The position numbers and the translations under genes are program-made. A DNA stretch of 43,766 nt, from positions 7,013 to 50,778 of the forward strand of contig MNCI01038165.1 of NCBI GenBank assembly GCA_015680685.1, read 5' to 3'. Positions 29,908-42,230 of the stretch are shown piece by piece. Positions within the stretch are counted from its first letter, which is position 1. Every line of letters starts with the position of its first letter. Source of the stretch: Gnetum montanum (Eukaryota; Streptophyta; Gnetopsida; Gnetales; Gnetaceae). The notes beneath the pieces were generated by a model that had not been told where the DNA came from, ran no database searches, and worked only from the letters and a program-made list of their open reading frames with translations.

Positions 29908-32744
29908 TTAGTACCAAAATGAGAATCATAGGTAGGAGGGATTTTGTAGCCTAGGGATAAGAAACCTAGAGGAGGAAGGTGCTAGCAACAATAACCACAA
30001 TAGCCCTAAGAAGAAGCACTTGAAGAAACTCATGTAATATGACTCCTTCGGGAGGAGCTAGAAGTAGAATCTATTCGACATATTCCCACAATAGAAATTG
30101 TCCAGTTAAGGTAAGATGAGGCTTTTAGGCAAAGGCTTGACTTGGAGGTTACTTTGATATAGGCCTACTTAGAGATAATTAGAACCAAGGAGGTTTAAAG
30201 TTCTATTCTTTAGGATTTGAACTTTGGATCCTTCTTGGAGTTGGCATTAGAAGAGATCTATACACAACTGTAGGGGTCTTCCATGTGGTACATTCTTTCT
30301 AATAGTAGAGAATGGTACATCGAGGAGGTCTACTTATTCTAGAATAACCAACAAGGAGATGCATTAGTGAAAATCAAAGATATCATCATCTCTTACTTAG
30401 TTGTGACTATTGTAGAGGCCCTTGAGTTGTCAAATACTAGGGGAAAACTAGCTAATATCTCAATGTAGGTAGACCTAGAAGCTAAAAAAGAATGGATCCA
30501 ATGATGCTATGGAGTGCATTATAAGGAGTACGATGCCCTCACAAAGGTGTAGTGCTTATACTTCAAGATTATGACGTACCACCTAAATCCAATGGTGAGG
30601 TCCAACAAGGTGATAACCTTCTTCACTCACACATGCATCATTCTAAGTGTAAGATTCCCAATAAAATTTTCCCAACTCATTTTTTTTGGAAATTATAAAT
30701 TTCTTCAAAGAAATTAAGAAGAAAAGTAAGATGCTTACCTTTTCATGCTTGATCTACAAATTGCGGAAAAGGGAAGGAATGACTTGCTATTCTAATAACA
30801 TGGTTTGTCATGCTCCTACAACCTCTTGGTAAGAGATGATAAAAGATAAGGTAGTAGCTAAGTTGTAGAAGGAGAAGTAGCTACCACCACCACTTGAAAC
30901 AATACTAAAAATGTTCGTAATTGAAAAATGCATCAAAAAGCTTCTAGAGTAGTAGCTAGAGCAATAGCAAGGCTCTATAAGTGGTGGATAACCATTTGTA
31001 TATTATCTAGCAATGAGCCACTTAAATGAGGTCTCAAGGACCATTAGCTAGCTAGATAGTAAGACTGCCCTGCTATTCTTAGCTCAAAGGAACTAGGTGC
31101 CTACAAGGTTCAATTTAAGTGCCCAAGAGGTCATAGTATCCATCCCTAGACAAAAAATTTCTGAAATTTTAGGAAATACCATGGTCTTCTTTGTCATTTT
31201 AGACGAAGGTGAGGTGGTAATCGACCTATTCATGTAGCAAAAAGGCCAATAGAAAGTGGTGAAGGTGATGGTTGATAGGGTTGCTGAAGCCTTGAATGCT
31301 CTTGCAGTGTTAGTACCTAACATTGTTTCAATGGTTGATATTTGTGCATCTACAGGAGCAAATAAGCGATTGGATGAGTGCTACCCAACACACGAAGGCA
31401 TTGGAAAGACTAGTTGGAACTGGGAAACCTCTTTTGGAGATCTTTGATTTTCTAAATAATATCACTACAAATGAATCATAGTTGCTCAAGATAAAAAGCA
31501 AGCTTCTTATAGCCAATGTGCAACTTAAGAAGATCACTACAACCAATCAGTGGTTGGCCATTGAAGTTGTTAAGTTGCATGCTTATCACTTTGACTCTAT
31601 GATTCTCAAACTTGAGCTTACTAGGGATGAAGCTTTTTGAAAACTTCAAAAAAAACTTCAAGAGGCTAAGAATGCAAATGAGGCTACGATCTTTGATGCA
31701 TCCTTATTAGAAGCTATTGCTTTCAACATAGATAAGGACTTGTCATAGGTCTAGAAGGAAAGCTTGGTCCTCACAAAGGACAATCACTATCTATGCAATG
31801 CTAAGCAATAAAAGGACAAGATTGTCAAATTGATACACCAATAGTAGGAGTAGCTCATGAAGATGAATGTATACCTAAGAAGGTTGGAAGCAAAAAATCA
31901 AAGTATCTCATTGGGGAAAGACTATGCTCTTTGTTAGAAGACCACAATTGAGGTAGCTTCTTAGAAGAATGAAGTCCTAAAATTTGAACATACAAAGAAT
32001 CACTACAGGGACCAAGTTGCACTCCTCAATAAGAGCAACAAAAAGGAAATATGGTTAATAAAGGTGAAAAAAATGAGACCTTTCAATAACTCCAACAAAG
32101 AGGTGATGTATGGAAGCCCATCTTTGATGGACTGAATATGTTTAACAAGGATGAAATTTGCCTAAAGATGTTGTAAACTAAAGAGATGATAGAGTACATA
32201 AAGCTTGCCAACCTCCATTACGCAAACTTAAAAATGTTAATAGTAGGAAGGCTAAGGTTAGAATTGGAGAAGTGACTAGTTCCTACCTTTTATATGAGAA
32301 AAAATTTAAGCTCCACAAGGAAATAAAGCAAAAGTTGAATACAATCATTGTGGAGCTTGGAGTTCTCAAAAGAAAATTCACTGATCAACAATTTGTTGTT
32401 AAGAACTTGGCTAGAGGATCAATAACTACTAGAAATTGCAAAACCTTATCAAAATGTTAGATATTGAACATAAAAATTTCATAGCCTAGTTTGCCAATAC
32501 AAAGGCATTATTTTCTTCAATGCCCTACCCATGGAACATTCCTATAGTGGCCCACATCTGCAAAGCCACATTAATCATATATGACCCATGGAGAAAAGAG
32601 GAAAAGATGAAATCAGTTCTAGATGCTTTGAAGCTTATGGAAAAAGGAGTGATAATAGTAGGCCAACCTCAACATCTAGTAGCACCAAGATGGGATGAGG
32701 GATCATCAGAGCCCCAAAAGCCTCTAACTCTAGGAACTATTTGA
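29908..32744 (+). pseudogene. Element G accessory ORF (about 946 codons), decayed
   Basis: This is the homologue of A's 1,441-4,296 frame. The start codon position reads TTA (29,908-29,910) instead of ATG. Shared segments in order are REWYIEE near 30,310, VKIKDI, DLEAKKEWI near 30,480, YHLNPMVR near 30,590, VAEALN near 31,280, LANLHYANLKML near 32,205, VTSSYLLYE near 32,270 and a terminal GTI before TGA at 32,742-32,744. The total length of 2,837 bases is not a multiple of three, so at least one indel exists. TAG runs at 30,948-30,975 stand where A has glutamines. The domain picture is as for A: a PF20167-like N-terminal part by recollection, then likely coiled coil. Confidence 0.55.
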
Positions 32745-32971
32745 GACTTCACCATGTCTTTGGTAATTCTATAGGCATGTGCTGAAAATTTTGTAAAATA
32801 TTTAAATTTTATTATAATGAACACTCATTTTCTATAAATAATGTACAATCTAGCATCTAGAGTTAGTTAGTTTTTCTTTCTGTTAATAAATTCCATACCT
32901 TCCAATTTTGTAAAAAGATCAGTCCCACTTTTGTTTACTTGAGGACACATTTTCGATTAGTTGTGGGGGTA
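32745..32971 (+). other. Element G 3' untranslated region and polypurine tract
   Basis: It contains CCATACCTTCCAAT and CTTGAGGACACATTTTCGATT, which parallel the pre-LTR sequences of A and B. It ends with TAGTTGTGGGGGTA (32,958-32,971), the polypurine tract immediately before the LTR. Confidence 0.7.
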
Positions 32972-33856
32972 TGATGAACATTCAATCAGACAAGCTACAT
33001 TAATGCAACCCCATTAACATATCCCCATTGACACATGGTTAGATACGTTAACATAGATATGTTGACACTGATGTTGTCACAACCTATATAAATGCATGCA
33101 CTCCTTGCATTTATGACACTTTTTAGTCATAACCTTAGCATAACTCTTGCAATTTTTTCCTTCTAGAGTTAGAATATTTTCTCTCTAAGTGTCTAGAGTG
33201 CCGATTTAAGAGATTGTATGGACCTTTATTTGGGAAGCTATGTACCTAAACACATTGACATGAATGAAAATAAAATCAAGTTTTTCTACATCCATTACAA
33301 CACTTAGACCAGTTTACTATATCTATTCAACACTTTCTTTTCATTTAATTTATATTTATTCTCTTAAATAGTTAATATAATTAATCATAATATGTAAGTA
33401 CAACTACTTTTAGAATAACATATTAACACTTGGTAATCCTAGTAGTGGATATTCGGTATGCCCAATAATAACCACTTGGTAACCCAATAATTTTAATACT
33501 AGTTTATGATGTGTATGATAAGTGGGAACATCACTCCACATTAAGATATTTAGTTATTAAACTAGTTAATTAGTTAGGTAATTAATTATTCAACCTTTAC
33601 TTAATCATCTAGTTGTTAGGATAAAAATCTATTAAAAATAACTTAAAAAATATACATCATATGCCTCAACCATACTTAACAATACGTATAGTTAAGACAC
33701 AAGTGTGGATTACGAAGATAATGACCTTGCAACTCCATGATTTACTATTTAGAAATGTCATATACTTGGGTAATTAAGTCTACAAAATTTGACTGGATCG
33801 CTAGTGCACACTTGTGATTCATATGGTTGGGTTTAGAGGATACCTGTTGCTCATCA
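32972..33856 (+). repeat. Element G 3' LTR (885 bp)
   Basis: It starts TGATGAAC and ends GCTCATCA. It shares the CTTGGTAA(C/T)CC and GATGTGTATGATAAGTGGGAA-type segments of the U5 part with A and B. The U3 carries GTTAAC/TGTTGACA-type palindromes at about 33,010-33,085, and TATATAAA lies at 33,085-33,092. No partner LTR is present in the window. Confidence 0.8.
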
Positions 33857-34284
33857 TATACTATCACAAATTTTGGTTATAACAAGTGACTTTTGATTTT
33901 GCAAGTCATTAATTTTATTACAAGGACTATGTTAAGATATATACCATTTAAGAACATAATAAAAATAAGGGGGTAGGAGTGGTGGTGGATAGGAAGAAGG
34001 AATTTTGTTTAAACATAAGTTTATGAAAGTGGATACCTCATGTTTTTTCTTGAAGTTCATGCCTTAGGTAAAACTTTGTCCAATGATGATACTTATATTA
34101 TTTAAAACTTAAGTTTTTTTTAATCATGTCTCTAAGATCCATTAGATAGAGGAAATATATAAAGTATGCAATAGTAAATACTTCATCAATAAGGTACTAA
34201 GTTTTCTTAGTGCTATTTCAAAAAGGTCAATTAAACTATTAGCTACAATTTGCCATTTGTGGTGAATTTACTCTAGAAGAGGAT

Positions 34285-34776
34285 CTTGTAGGAATATGTG
34301 ATGCTCATCTTAAAATACCTTGACTGTATACATAATAGGTTCTCTCTTCTTTTGGAATCTTGACCCATATTCTTGTTTCAATTCTAAAATAGTAAGAGCC
34401 TAATTTTTCTTGGCTAATTTGATATTGTAGTTTATGGTATATACGACAAAAAAATAAGATGCTTTCTTATTGATTCCTCCTCTAATGCTACTTAGATACA
34501 ATTGTTTCTTTTCTACTAAGTTACCCTAGATGTGCAAAACTCTTACAAAGCTTGTATACATAAAAATGTAATTAGCTACATTGTATCATATTTTTTTCAA
34601 TAACCACCAAATCAAATTATACCTAATTTTCAACTTGAAATTTTTCCACCAATAATTGCTTTTGAACTTCCATTTTCTTCCAATAGTTACTAGCAGGTCT
34701 AGGATCCCACACTACACACCCCAGGAAAACATGTTGGTTGAACATTAGAGAAAAACAAACATTTTTTGATTTCCTA
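34285..34776 (+). repeat. 492-bp direct duplication, first copy
   Basis: It aligns without length change to 34,884-35,375 with about 15 substitutions seen by eye. The copy ends TTTCCTA, exactly where the second copy meets the LTR of E, which suggests alternative haplotypes or a false duplication rather than a true tandem repeat. Confidence 0.8.
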
Positions 34777-34883
34777 NAACTAAGTTTTCTTAGTGCTATT
34801 TCAAAAAGGTCAATTAAAATATTAGCTANTGATATCAGATCCCTGATATCAAAGCCCATGATATGATGTCATATATCTGATAN

Positions 34884-35375
34884 CTTGTAGGACTATGTGA
34901 TGTTCATCTTAAAATACCTTGACTGTATACATAATAGGTTCTCTCTTCTTTTGGAATCTTGACCCATATTCTTGTTTCAATTCTAAAATAGTAAGAGCCT
35001 AATTTTTCTTGGCTAATTTGATATTGTAGTTTATGGTATATACGGCAAAAAAATAAGATGCTTTCTTATTGATTCCTCCTCTAATGCTACTTAGATACAA
35101 TTTTTTCTTTTCTACTAAGTTACCCTAGATGTGCAAAACTCTTACAAAGCTTGTATACATAAAAATGTAATTAGCTACATTGTATCATATTTGTTTCAAT
35201 AACCACCAAATCAAATTACACCTAATTTTCCACTTGAAATTTTTCCGCCAATAATTACTTTTGAACTTCCATTTTCTTCCAATAGTTACTATCAGGTCTA
35301 GGATCCCACACTAGACACCCCAGGACAAAATGTTGGTTGAACATTAGAGAAAAACAACTATTTTTTGATTTCCTA
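34884..35375 (+). repeat. 492-bp direct duplication, second copy
   Basis: Partner of 34,285-34,776. It is followed by the element E 5' LTR at 35,377. Confidence 0.8.
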
Positions 35376-35376
35376 G

Positions 35377-36249
35377 TGATAAATCATGGTTTAGTAGGCT
35401 ATGATATCAGAGTTGTGATATCAGATCCCTGATATCAAAGCCCATGATATGATGTCATATATCTGATATCACTGATGTGTGCAAGGCCTATAAATACAAC
35501 ACTTAGGTGCATCATCCAAGAAGGGTATTCATCCCATATTAGCTAAACTTTGTTAGTTTGTTTACTTGATTTTAGTACTTAGCACTTAGTAGTGTATGCT
35601 CGTAGTGTGATGTATTGTAATTTAACAGTGTCTTTATTTGCATGTGATGTACTTGGAGACATTGCATGCTCAAAAATAAAGATCAAGATTACTCTACATC
35701 ATTGCAACATCACTTAGCCTTTATTGTTTTCACTTAGCTTATTGTTTACTATTTTCATTAGTTAATGAATTACTTTCAATACATTTTATAATTGCTATTG
35801 CTAAATAGAGTGAGTACAATTGATCTTGAGCACTTAAGTGTAGCTACTTGGTAACCTAGTAGTACTAACACTTGGTACACCTAGTAGTGTGATATTAAGT
35901 AATCCTAGTAGTAGTTACATGAAGTCCAAGGTGTGAACAGAAGGTCAAGACTAGATGCTCATCACATAGGCTAGATTAGATTTATCTACTAGCACTTAGA
36001 TTTAAAACTACTACATTTACTTTAGTTTAGCTAGGAGTAGTATAGTCAATGCAATATCATCTATCATATACCTCATCATGAGTTAAATGATACACATCAT
36101 CTTTACTAACTCACATGGGAAGACAAAAATCAAGAACTCTAATCAATTACTCACATAATCACATTGCCTTATTTATGGAATTCGATCAGGATTGTTCATG
36201 AACACTCATAGCTCGTATGATTAGGTGTTGGATAGTCCACCACTCATCA
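35377..36249 (+). repeat. Element E 5' LTR (873 bp)
   Basis: It runs from TGATAAATC to CACTCATCA. Motifs of the form TGATATCA and TGATATCAG fill 35,400-35,470, and TATAAATA stands at 35,489-35,496. CTTGGTAACC and CTAGTAGT words in the second half match the U5 parts of A and G. Confidence 0.8.
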
Positions 36250-36250
36250 T

Positions 36251-36268
36251 TGGCATCATTTCCAGGGA
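36251..36268 (+). other. Element E primer binding site
   Basis: TGGCATCATTTCCAGGGA starts one base after the LTR. It is a tRNA-Asp-type site with several C to T or G to A changes. Confidence 0.7.
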
Positions 36269-36388
36269 CAAGTTAATGTTATGCTAAATAATTGATTTTT
36301 CAAAGTTCATTATATTTGAAACCTAAAGTCAAACCCAACAAATATAGGTAAAGGAAACTTTTAACTCAAACCCTTTAAAAATTATAAT

Positions 36389-38700
36389 ATGGCTTCACAT
36401 AATGATCGACCATCACCTGACAAGAAGAGAAGAAGAAGTAGTGATAGAATTGTTGATGAAGAGGAATGGGGGATGCTAATGTAGATACAAATCACTTATG
36501 CTCATATTGATCCATACCATATAGATTTTACTTTTATCTTCCATTAGGACAAGAAAATGAGGTGGAGAGACATGCAAGGAAACATAGTCCTACCTCTAGA
36601 ACATGCAACACTAGACATGTTACAAACTTCTCTAAGGGGAATGCATTTGGACTAGATTCAAGAAGGGTATCATGTGACTCAACACATGACTAGACCCTAT
36701 GAATCCACAAAAGAGTAGATGAGAAGAGATGCTGCCATGGAGATTAAACATATACATAGCAAAGGAAAGTAGACTAACATTTTTATTATCATAGAAGAAC
36801 TTGATGATAAGTAATTGATTTCAAAAAAACTCCACCATAACAATGAGGAGCTTTCAAAGATACTTATTATTGGATTAGAGGAACCTATCAAAGCCTAACT
36901 TCATTCTACTCTAGTAGAGACACATAAGAGTGAGGCTACTAACTCAAGATACAAGAGGGAATCTAGGCTAGGGGATCCTAATAAATCTTATAAAGAAACA
37001 TACAAGAGCCAAAAAGGAAGAACCAACTGGCATTGTTCTCCTACCATCTCTTCTACATCATCATGATCATAAGAGGATTCTGATAGGAGAAGGCAAAAGT
37101 ATCAAGACTCTGATAGGGATGAAGGTGAACTCATGGTCATCATGATAGATATTCAACGTACTTTGATTTAGAAGATGAAAAGTATGAAAGAAGGAGAAGA
37201 AGAGACAAAAGAGAGGATCAAGAGAGGCATGAGCATAGAAGGGATCACCACTACAATAGAGCATACAAACTTGACCACAATGATGAACCCCTTATGGAAA
37301 CTCAAAGTATGATAAATGTTTAGGAAGCTATCTACATGCTGACTAGGCACATGAGAGATAGCCGAATCAAATGGCTAGACATGAATAATATGTCATGATT
37401 TGAAGGTGGTTACAACGTTGATCCCCAGAACCACCTTTAAGCATTCTACAATGCCTGTGTGCTTCAAAACATAGGGATTAATTAGCAAAAATTAAAACTA
37501 TTTTCTAGAACACTTGTGAAGGAAGTGAAACACTGGTATAGGTGATTGGAACCTAAATCCATTAGATGCTAAAGTACCATGCTTGAAATATTTNCAGAGT
37601 CTTGATACTTTTGCCTTCTCCTATCAGAATCCTCTGNATAAGAAAAAAAATCTAGAATTGAGAATAAGGAACTCACAAGAACCTTGATTCAGCAATGGAC
37701 ATATATTATTCATTGTTACACAAATGTCCAAACCAGAAATTTTCATCAAAGAAACAACTTAGGCACATCATAGATGGATTGAGAAGAAAGAAAAGAGAGA
37801 ACCTTGGGGTTTATACCCAGGGAAGATTATCAAAACTAATCATCCATTGGATTCAAAGACTCATTGACCAAGTGACCAAAGAATAAGAAGAACTTAGAAA
37901 AAGGGAATTAGTTGAAGTATACAATAGAGAGTCATTAATCCAAAAGAGTGATGCATGGGTGTGTGATACCCAAGAGGAAAAAACATTAGATCAAGTCATC
38001 TAAAAAGAGATGCTACTAATCCAAAAATTTATTGTTGATGTAACTACATAGGTAGCAAAAATTCGAGATTCAGTTGATGAAAGATGTATAAAAACATTAA
38101 ATATTATAGAGGAAAGAGTAGAGCAAGCCTTTACAAGAGGAAAAGATAAAGAAAGAAGAGAAAAATTGGATGCAAAGGTAAAGTTTCTTTAGTAGCTAAG
38201 GTCTTAGATACTAGCTCTACAGATGATGAAGGTTGTACTATGTGTTAGTACAAACATCCTAAGGGATGTTGTCTTATTGTGATACATCTACAAGAAATAG
38301 GGGCATATGCACTTAATCCCAAACTTGTTTAGAAGAAGATGCCCAAACAGTTATCTTATTCTCAAGGTAACTATAGAAAACAACTTCAACTAATGTACTA
38401 TCCTAGTGGAGCCTTTCTACAATCGTAGGAATAATACCATTAGCAATGGAAATAGCCTCAAGTGTGGACCATGCCACTTCCATGCCAATAGTATCCATAT
38501 CAGCAACCTAACCTTTATACATACTATGTCCAATGACCTATCTCTTTAGCAAATGCTACTATTCAAACTTCATAGTATTATCTACCAGAATATCATTAAC
38601 TGATGCCACCAAGGGCCAATTCAGATTTGTACGTGCATCCACAAGTAGCTCATTTTCCAAATCTTAATCCAAATGCTTTGTCACTAGTGCCACCACCCAC
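36389..38700 (+). pseudogene. Element E gag (decayed)
   Basis: The start is ATG at 36,389. Segments matching B include WRDMQGNIVLPLE near 36,560, DSRIKWLDMNN near 37,355, FEGGYNVDPQNHL near 37,400 and LKLFSRTLVKE near 37,490. After the N-bracketed fragment (37,594-37,637) the open piece 37,695-37,886 matches A (YYSLLH, LRHIIDGL, GVYTQGRLSK). A knuckle with one stop (CTMC.YKHPKGCC) lies near 38,230. A Y/P/Q-rich tail follows. Confidence 0.7.
37595..37636. other. 42-bp N-bracketed fragment, reverse complement of nearby gag
   Basis: Single N at 37,594 and 37,637 bracket sequence that is the reverse complement of 37,072-37,112 over 41 of 42 bases. It interrupts gag at a point where B has its own assembly gap, so it looks like a scaffolding artefact. 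Confidence 0.85.
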
Positions 38701-39440
38701 AATGCAAGGAGAGTTGCTGTCACAACTGTAGTAGAGGAAATCTACAAAGGTAGTAAGTATCCAAGCAGAAGATCTCTCTAGAAATGTGAAGGGCCAAACA
38801 AAAAAATGTCCTTTCTTTAGGACCAGTCTAGAGAAGGCTGGTAGAATTGAAGCTTCATTGAGACCATCTTCTTCTAAGATAGATCTTCTCACTATTGAAA
38901 AACTTCCATCATCATCAATCCCAAATATAAAAGTTGTCATGATTACTGGAATCATCATAGAATGGATCAAGGTAGGACCACTTCCTAAGAAGAGAATTGA
39001 TTAAGGAATTCCTTTGTTTTATCTACAAATAGTTGGGAATTTACCATGCAAAGCTTTCATAGACATAGGTTCTAGGGTGAATTTGATTTCCTACAAAACA
39101 TATCAAGCATGAAACCTACCACCATTGAAAGAATGCAATATCAGGTTCAAGCTTGTAGATCAGTCTATCACTACTCCTTTTGGATAGATAGGAAATGTAG
39201 TGACCATTGTCAATGGATGGTCATATCTAGTAAACTTTCTAATTATCGACGTGAAAGATGCTGATAAGAAATTTCCAATAATCATGGGAGGGCATGGCTT
39301 AGAAAAATTGATGTTAAGCTAAGTATGAGAGATTTGTTGATTGAGATTTCTAAGGAAGATGCACATGGAGCCATACACATGCAACGAATTCCATGCATAA
39401 CTACTAAACGTAATGGGTGCAATAGTGGACCGACACTTTA
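38701..39440 (+). pseudogene. Element E aspartic protease region (decayed)
   Basis: The frame aligns with B 22,240-22,846: EWIKVGPLPKK near 38,965, PLFYLQIVGNLPCKAF near 39,020 and FPIIMGG near 39,275. The catalytic motif reads FIDIGSRVNLIS (about 39,060), so DSG has become DIG. Stops and a shift near 39,290 break it. Confidence 0.65.
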
Positions 39441-40775
39441 GAATGTCAACACAATTATCATTCTAGTTCACAAAAATAACAATAAACAATCAGTGTGTGC
39501 AGTCGAAAGGACAGAGGCCACCAAACCAAAAGATACCGTGTGGCCACTAACTAAGAACCAACAAAAATGTAATACATGCATGGAAACATCTAAAACACTT
39601 ACTAATTCCCAAAATAAGAAGATTACTTTAACAAAGAGCCAAAAAAATAATTAACTCATAATTATACATCAAAAGGAAAAGAGAACAAGGATTTAGATGA
39701 TCATAACTCCACTACTATCAAAGTTACATGGGATAATGATAGAAAAGTTACTTTACTAAAGATGGTATGTGGACCACCTATAGTGTATAACCTAGGAGAT
39801 TTAGGGGGCATTTTCCAAACACTTGCCCATGAGAATAGTCATGGGGCAGATACTTTACTTTGACTTTGGAATTAATAAGTGATTTTTCTATTTTTTTGCT
39901 TTACAATTCTTTTCATTTTACACATTCTTTGATATTTTCTTACTCTTTTATACTTTTCAATTTCTTTAATTTTTCATTCTTTTAACATTTTTCATTCTTT
40001 ATACTTGTTCATAATTTTTACCATCTTTTCCATTTCTTTTATAATTTCTTTTTAAATCCCAATAATTTGATTACAAGTAAGCCACATTCAAATAAAGGCA
40101 AGATATAGTCCAATAAAGTGAAGATTTCTCTATCTTATGAAGTCATAAGAGACTAATTATTTGCATAGTGATCCCACATCATCCATCCCTCCATCCATTC
40201 CATCACCAAAAGGTTTTTACCATGGCCATAATGATATTCTTTTCCATCACACGACTAAGATTAAACTTGTGATCATTATGGATGGATAGAAAAGTGAAGA
40301 ACCGAGAGGGAATGAAAAGGGTGTGACATCAAGGGAATTTGTGGATTCTTTTTGGATTATTATTATAAAGTTCTATCATGTTACTAATGTTGTATTATAT
40401 CCTTGTAGATCTAACAAAAAATGGGAGTAAGAGTAAAATAAGTGCTACCTTAAAAGGGTTGACACAAAATAAAAAATAAAAAGAGCACAGAATAAATTTC
40501 TTGGGGCATTGGAAAGACATGTTATTCATTCTTGAAGGTAGGTGAATTCTCAAAAATGTAAAAATAAAAATAAAGTGCCATGAATAAAATTCCTCCCTTG
40601 GACAATACACCAAGTGAAAATACTCCTTGTAACATTGATATTCTTAAAATCGTAACTCCAAGAGATGAAACAATGTGATGTCATTGGATGTGGTCTAGAC
40701 TTGGTTTGAATCTTGGATAGAAAGGCTAATGATTAACTTAACCACTAATAAAACACAAGAATTCATTATGCCTAT
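39441..40775 (+). other. Element E untranslated region
   Basis: TAGTCATGGGGCAGATAC at 39,837-39,854 corresponds to the polypurine-like tract of B at 23,265. Downstream text matches B, for example GGGTGTGACATCAAGGG near 40,320 and TCATTGGATGTGG near 40,682. No RT or integrase is present and no other gene is seen. Confidence 0.55.
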
Positions 40776-42230
40776 GGTAGGACACCTCACATCCTGAATT
40801 TTTCAATCCTTCTAAGCCAATTTTATCTCACGATTTGAATAATCATAACTTATGATTTTGTATAACATAGAGTTATTTTTCCAATTCGGTGGTACTAACA
40901 TGTGTGTTTTACCAAACTAGTATTCGTTACTATTGGCACATTTTGGCCATTTCATGGAATAGAGATATGAGATGATTGAAACCTTCAAAATATTTCAATA
41001 GAACTATTGAAATGGCAAGATAAAGATATTGATCCCAGTCAATCGCTAAAAAGATTGGATGAGATGGGCTGCATTTATTCTCCCTAATTTTAATTCTTCA
41101 GATTATCAATTGGAATGATACTTAGCATGGGAAACAAGAATATGATTTTGCTTCTCAAAACTTACTAGGTTGGAACTTTTATATGGCTCAATTCTGTATA
41201 ATTCTTTGATCATTACTTATCCCTACTGAAGATGTTCACCTTCTTCCAGCCCATCTCTTTTGTGGATATTCAAGAGTTCTATCTAACTCTTATTTGGAAC
41301 ATGCTATGAGGTGGATTAGGTATACTAGAGTATTATCCTCAAAGAAACATCATTGGTTGTCTACATCATCAACTAAAGCATTCCTTGCATGGAGCCCTTA
41401 AAGAGGATAGGCATGCATATCAAGGAGACCATAATATTATTGGTGGAAATAATGGACAGTGAATAGAAGGTTACAAGAAATAATGTGCCAATGACGATTG
41501 AATTAACAAGGAAGGAATCTTTATTGTTAGAAATACTTTTAGGAATTGATCATTTGGATATTTTCGTTACCTTCAAAAAATTTCTTAAAGACTAATAAAA
41601 GAAAAATATCCTTATCGTTGATTCATTGCAAGGAATATGAAACTTGAAAATCATTTGGGGATGATTTTGAAATAGTATGTCAAAAAGAGGGCACCGAGAA
41701 GTGGGATGCTACATATAGCATGCTCCTTTGTGGTAGAAAATATTTTGAGGAGTTTGCAGATAAAGTACAAAAATATTTTCCATATTACTAATAATGGCAA
41801 GGACTGCAATAACAGTTCAGAGATTGTCATGAACAAATGTTTGTATGAACTATCCCATCAGAATATTGGTGAAAGTTTTCAATATCCGTGTGTCTTCATT
41901 TACATCTGCACAAAACATCTTGCCTGCTAAGGTCACTGAAGAGAGAAAAGTTGAGACAATGAAAAACTAAATGTTTCAAGGATAGAGTTATCTGGGAGAA
42001 GCGTTGAAGTTGGATATTTTGAAAGACACTCAGTAACAAATAAAAAAACTATTGTAGAGTAGGCATCAGAGTGTTCAAGCTCATTTGGAGGCACCAGTAT
42101 CAATTCTTATAGATCAGATTCTAAAATTGAGGATGCTTTTAAAGTAGAATCACGGTTTTAGAAAACTGAGAAGTTGCTGTGGATGAATTTCATGGTGGCC
42201 AAGGGTTTTTTTGAGCTATCGCCAGCAATC
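40776..42230. other. Non-LTR DNA right of element E
   Basis: It is not homologous to the elements at left. Short frames exist around 41,470-41,600, 41,650-41,790 and 41,964-42,230 (plus strand, the last interrupted by two stops) with ordinary protein-like composition. They may be pieces of a decayed gene. I do not recognise any family. Confidence 0.25.

Larger units (their letters stand above)
27728..33856 (+). mobile_element. Element G: Athila-family 3' half with accessory ORF and LTR
   Basis: It contains a motif array and TATA box, an accessory promoter, leader and ORF homologous to A, a polypurine tract and a 3' LTR of the same family. No Athila gag or pol belongs to it in this window. 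The pol directly upstream is Tat type (element D). Either G lost its 5' half at a junction with D, or D and G are one recombinant element. Confidence 0.55.
33857..35376. other. Unidentified flank with duplication and single-N joins
   Basis: AT-rich sequence with no recognised gene. Bases 34,285-34,776 are repeated at 34,884-35,375. Between the copies, single N at 34,777, 34,829 and 34,883 bracket two short fragments copied from nearby DNA. The reading frame crossing these N is therefore unreliable. Confidence 0.6.
35377..40775 (+). mobile_element. Element E: gag-protease relative of B, 3' truncated
   Basis: It has a 5' LTR with GATATC motifs, a tRNA-Asp-type primer site, gag and protease homologous to B, and then the post-integrase untranslated region without RT or integrase. 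Homology with B fades near 40,775 (B about 24,120), and no 3' LTR follows, so the element is truncated or interrupted there. It is older or more decayed than B, with many more stops. Confidence 0.7.

Noticed and set aside
34623-34859. 78-codon minus-strand frame
   Set aside because: It crosses two single-N joins and a misplaced fragment, so it is likely an assembly artefact.
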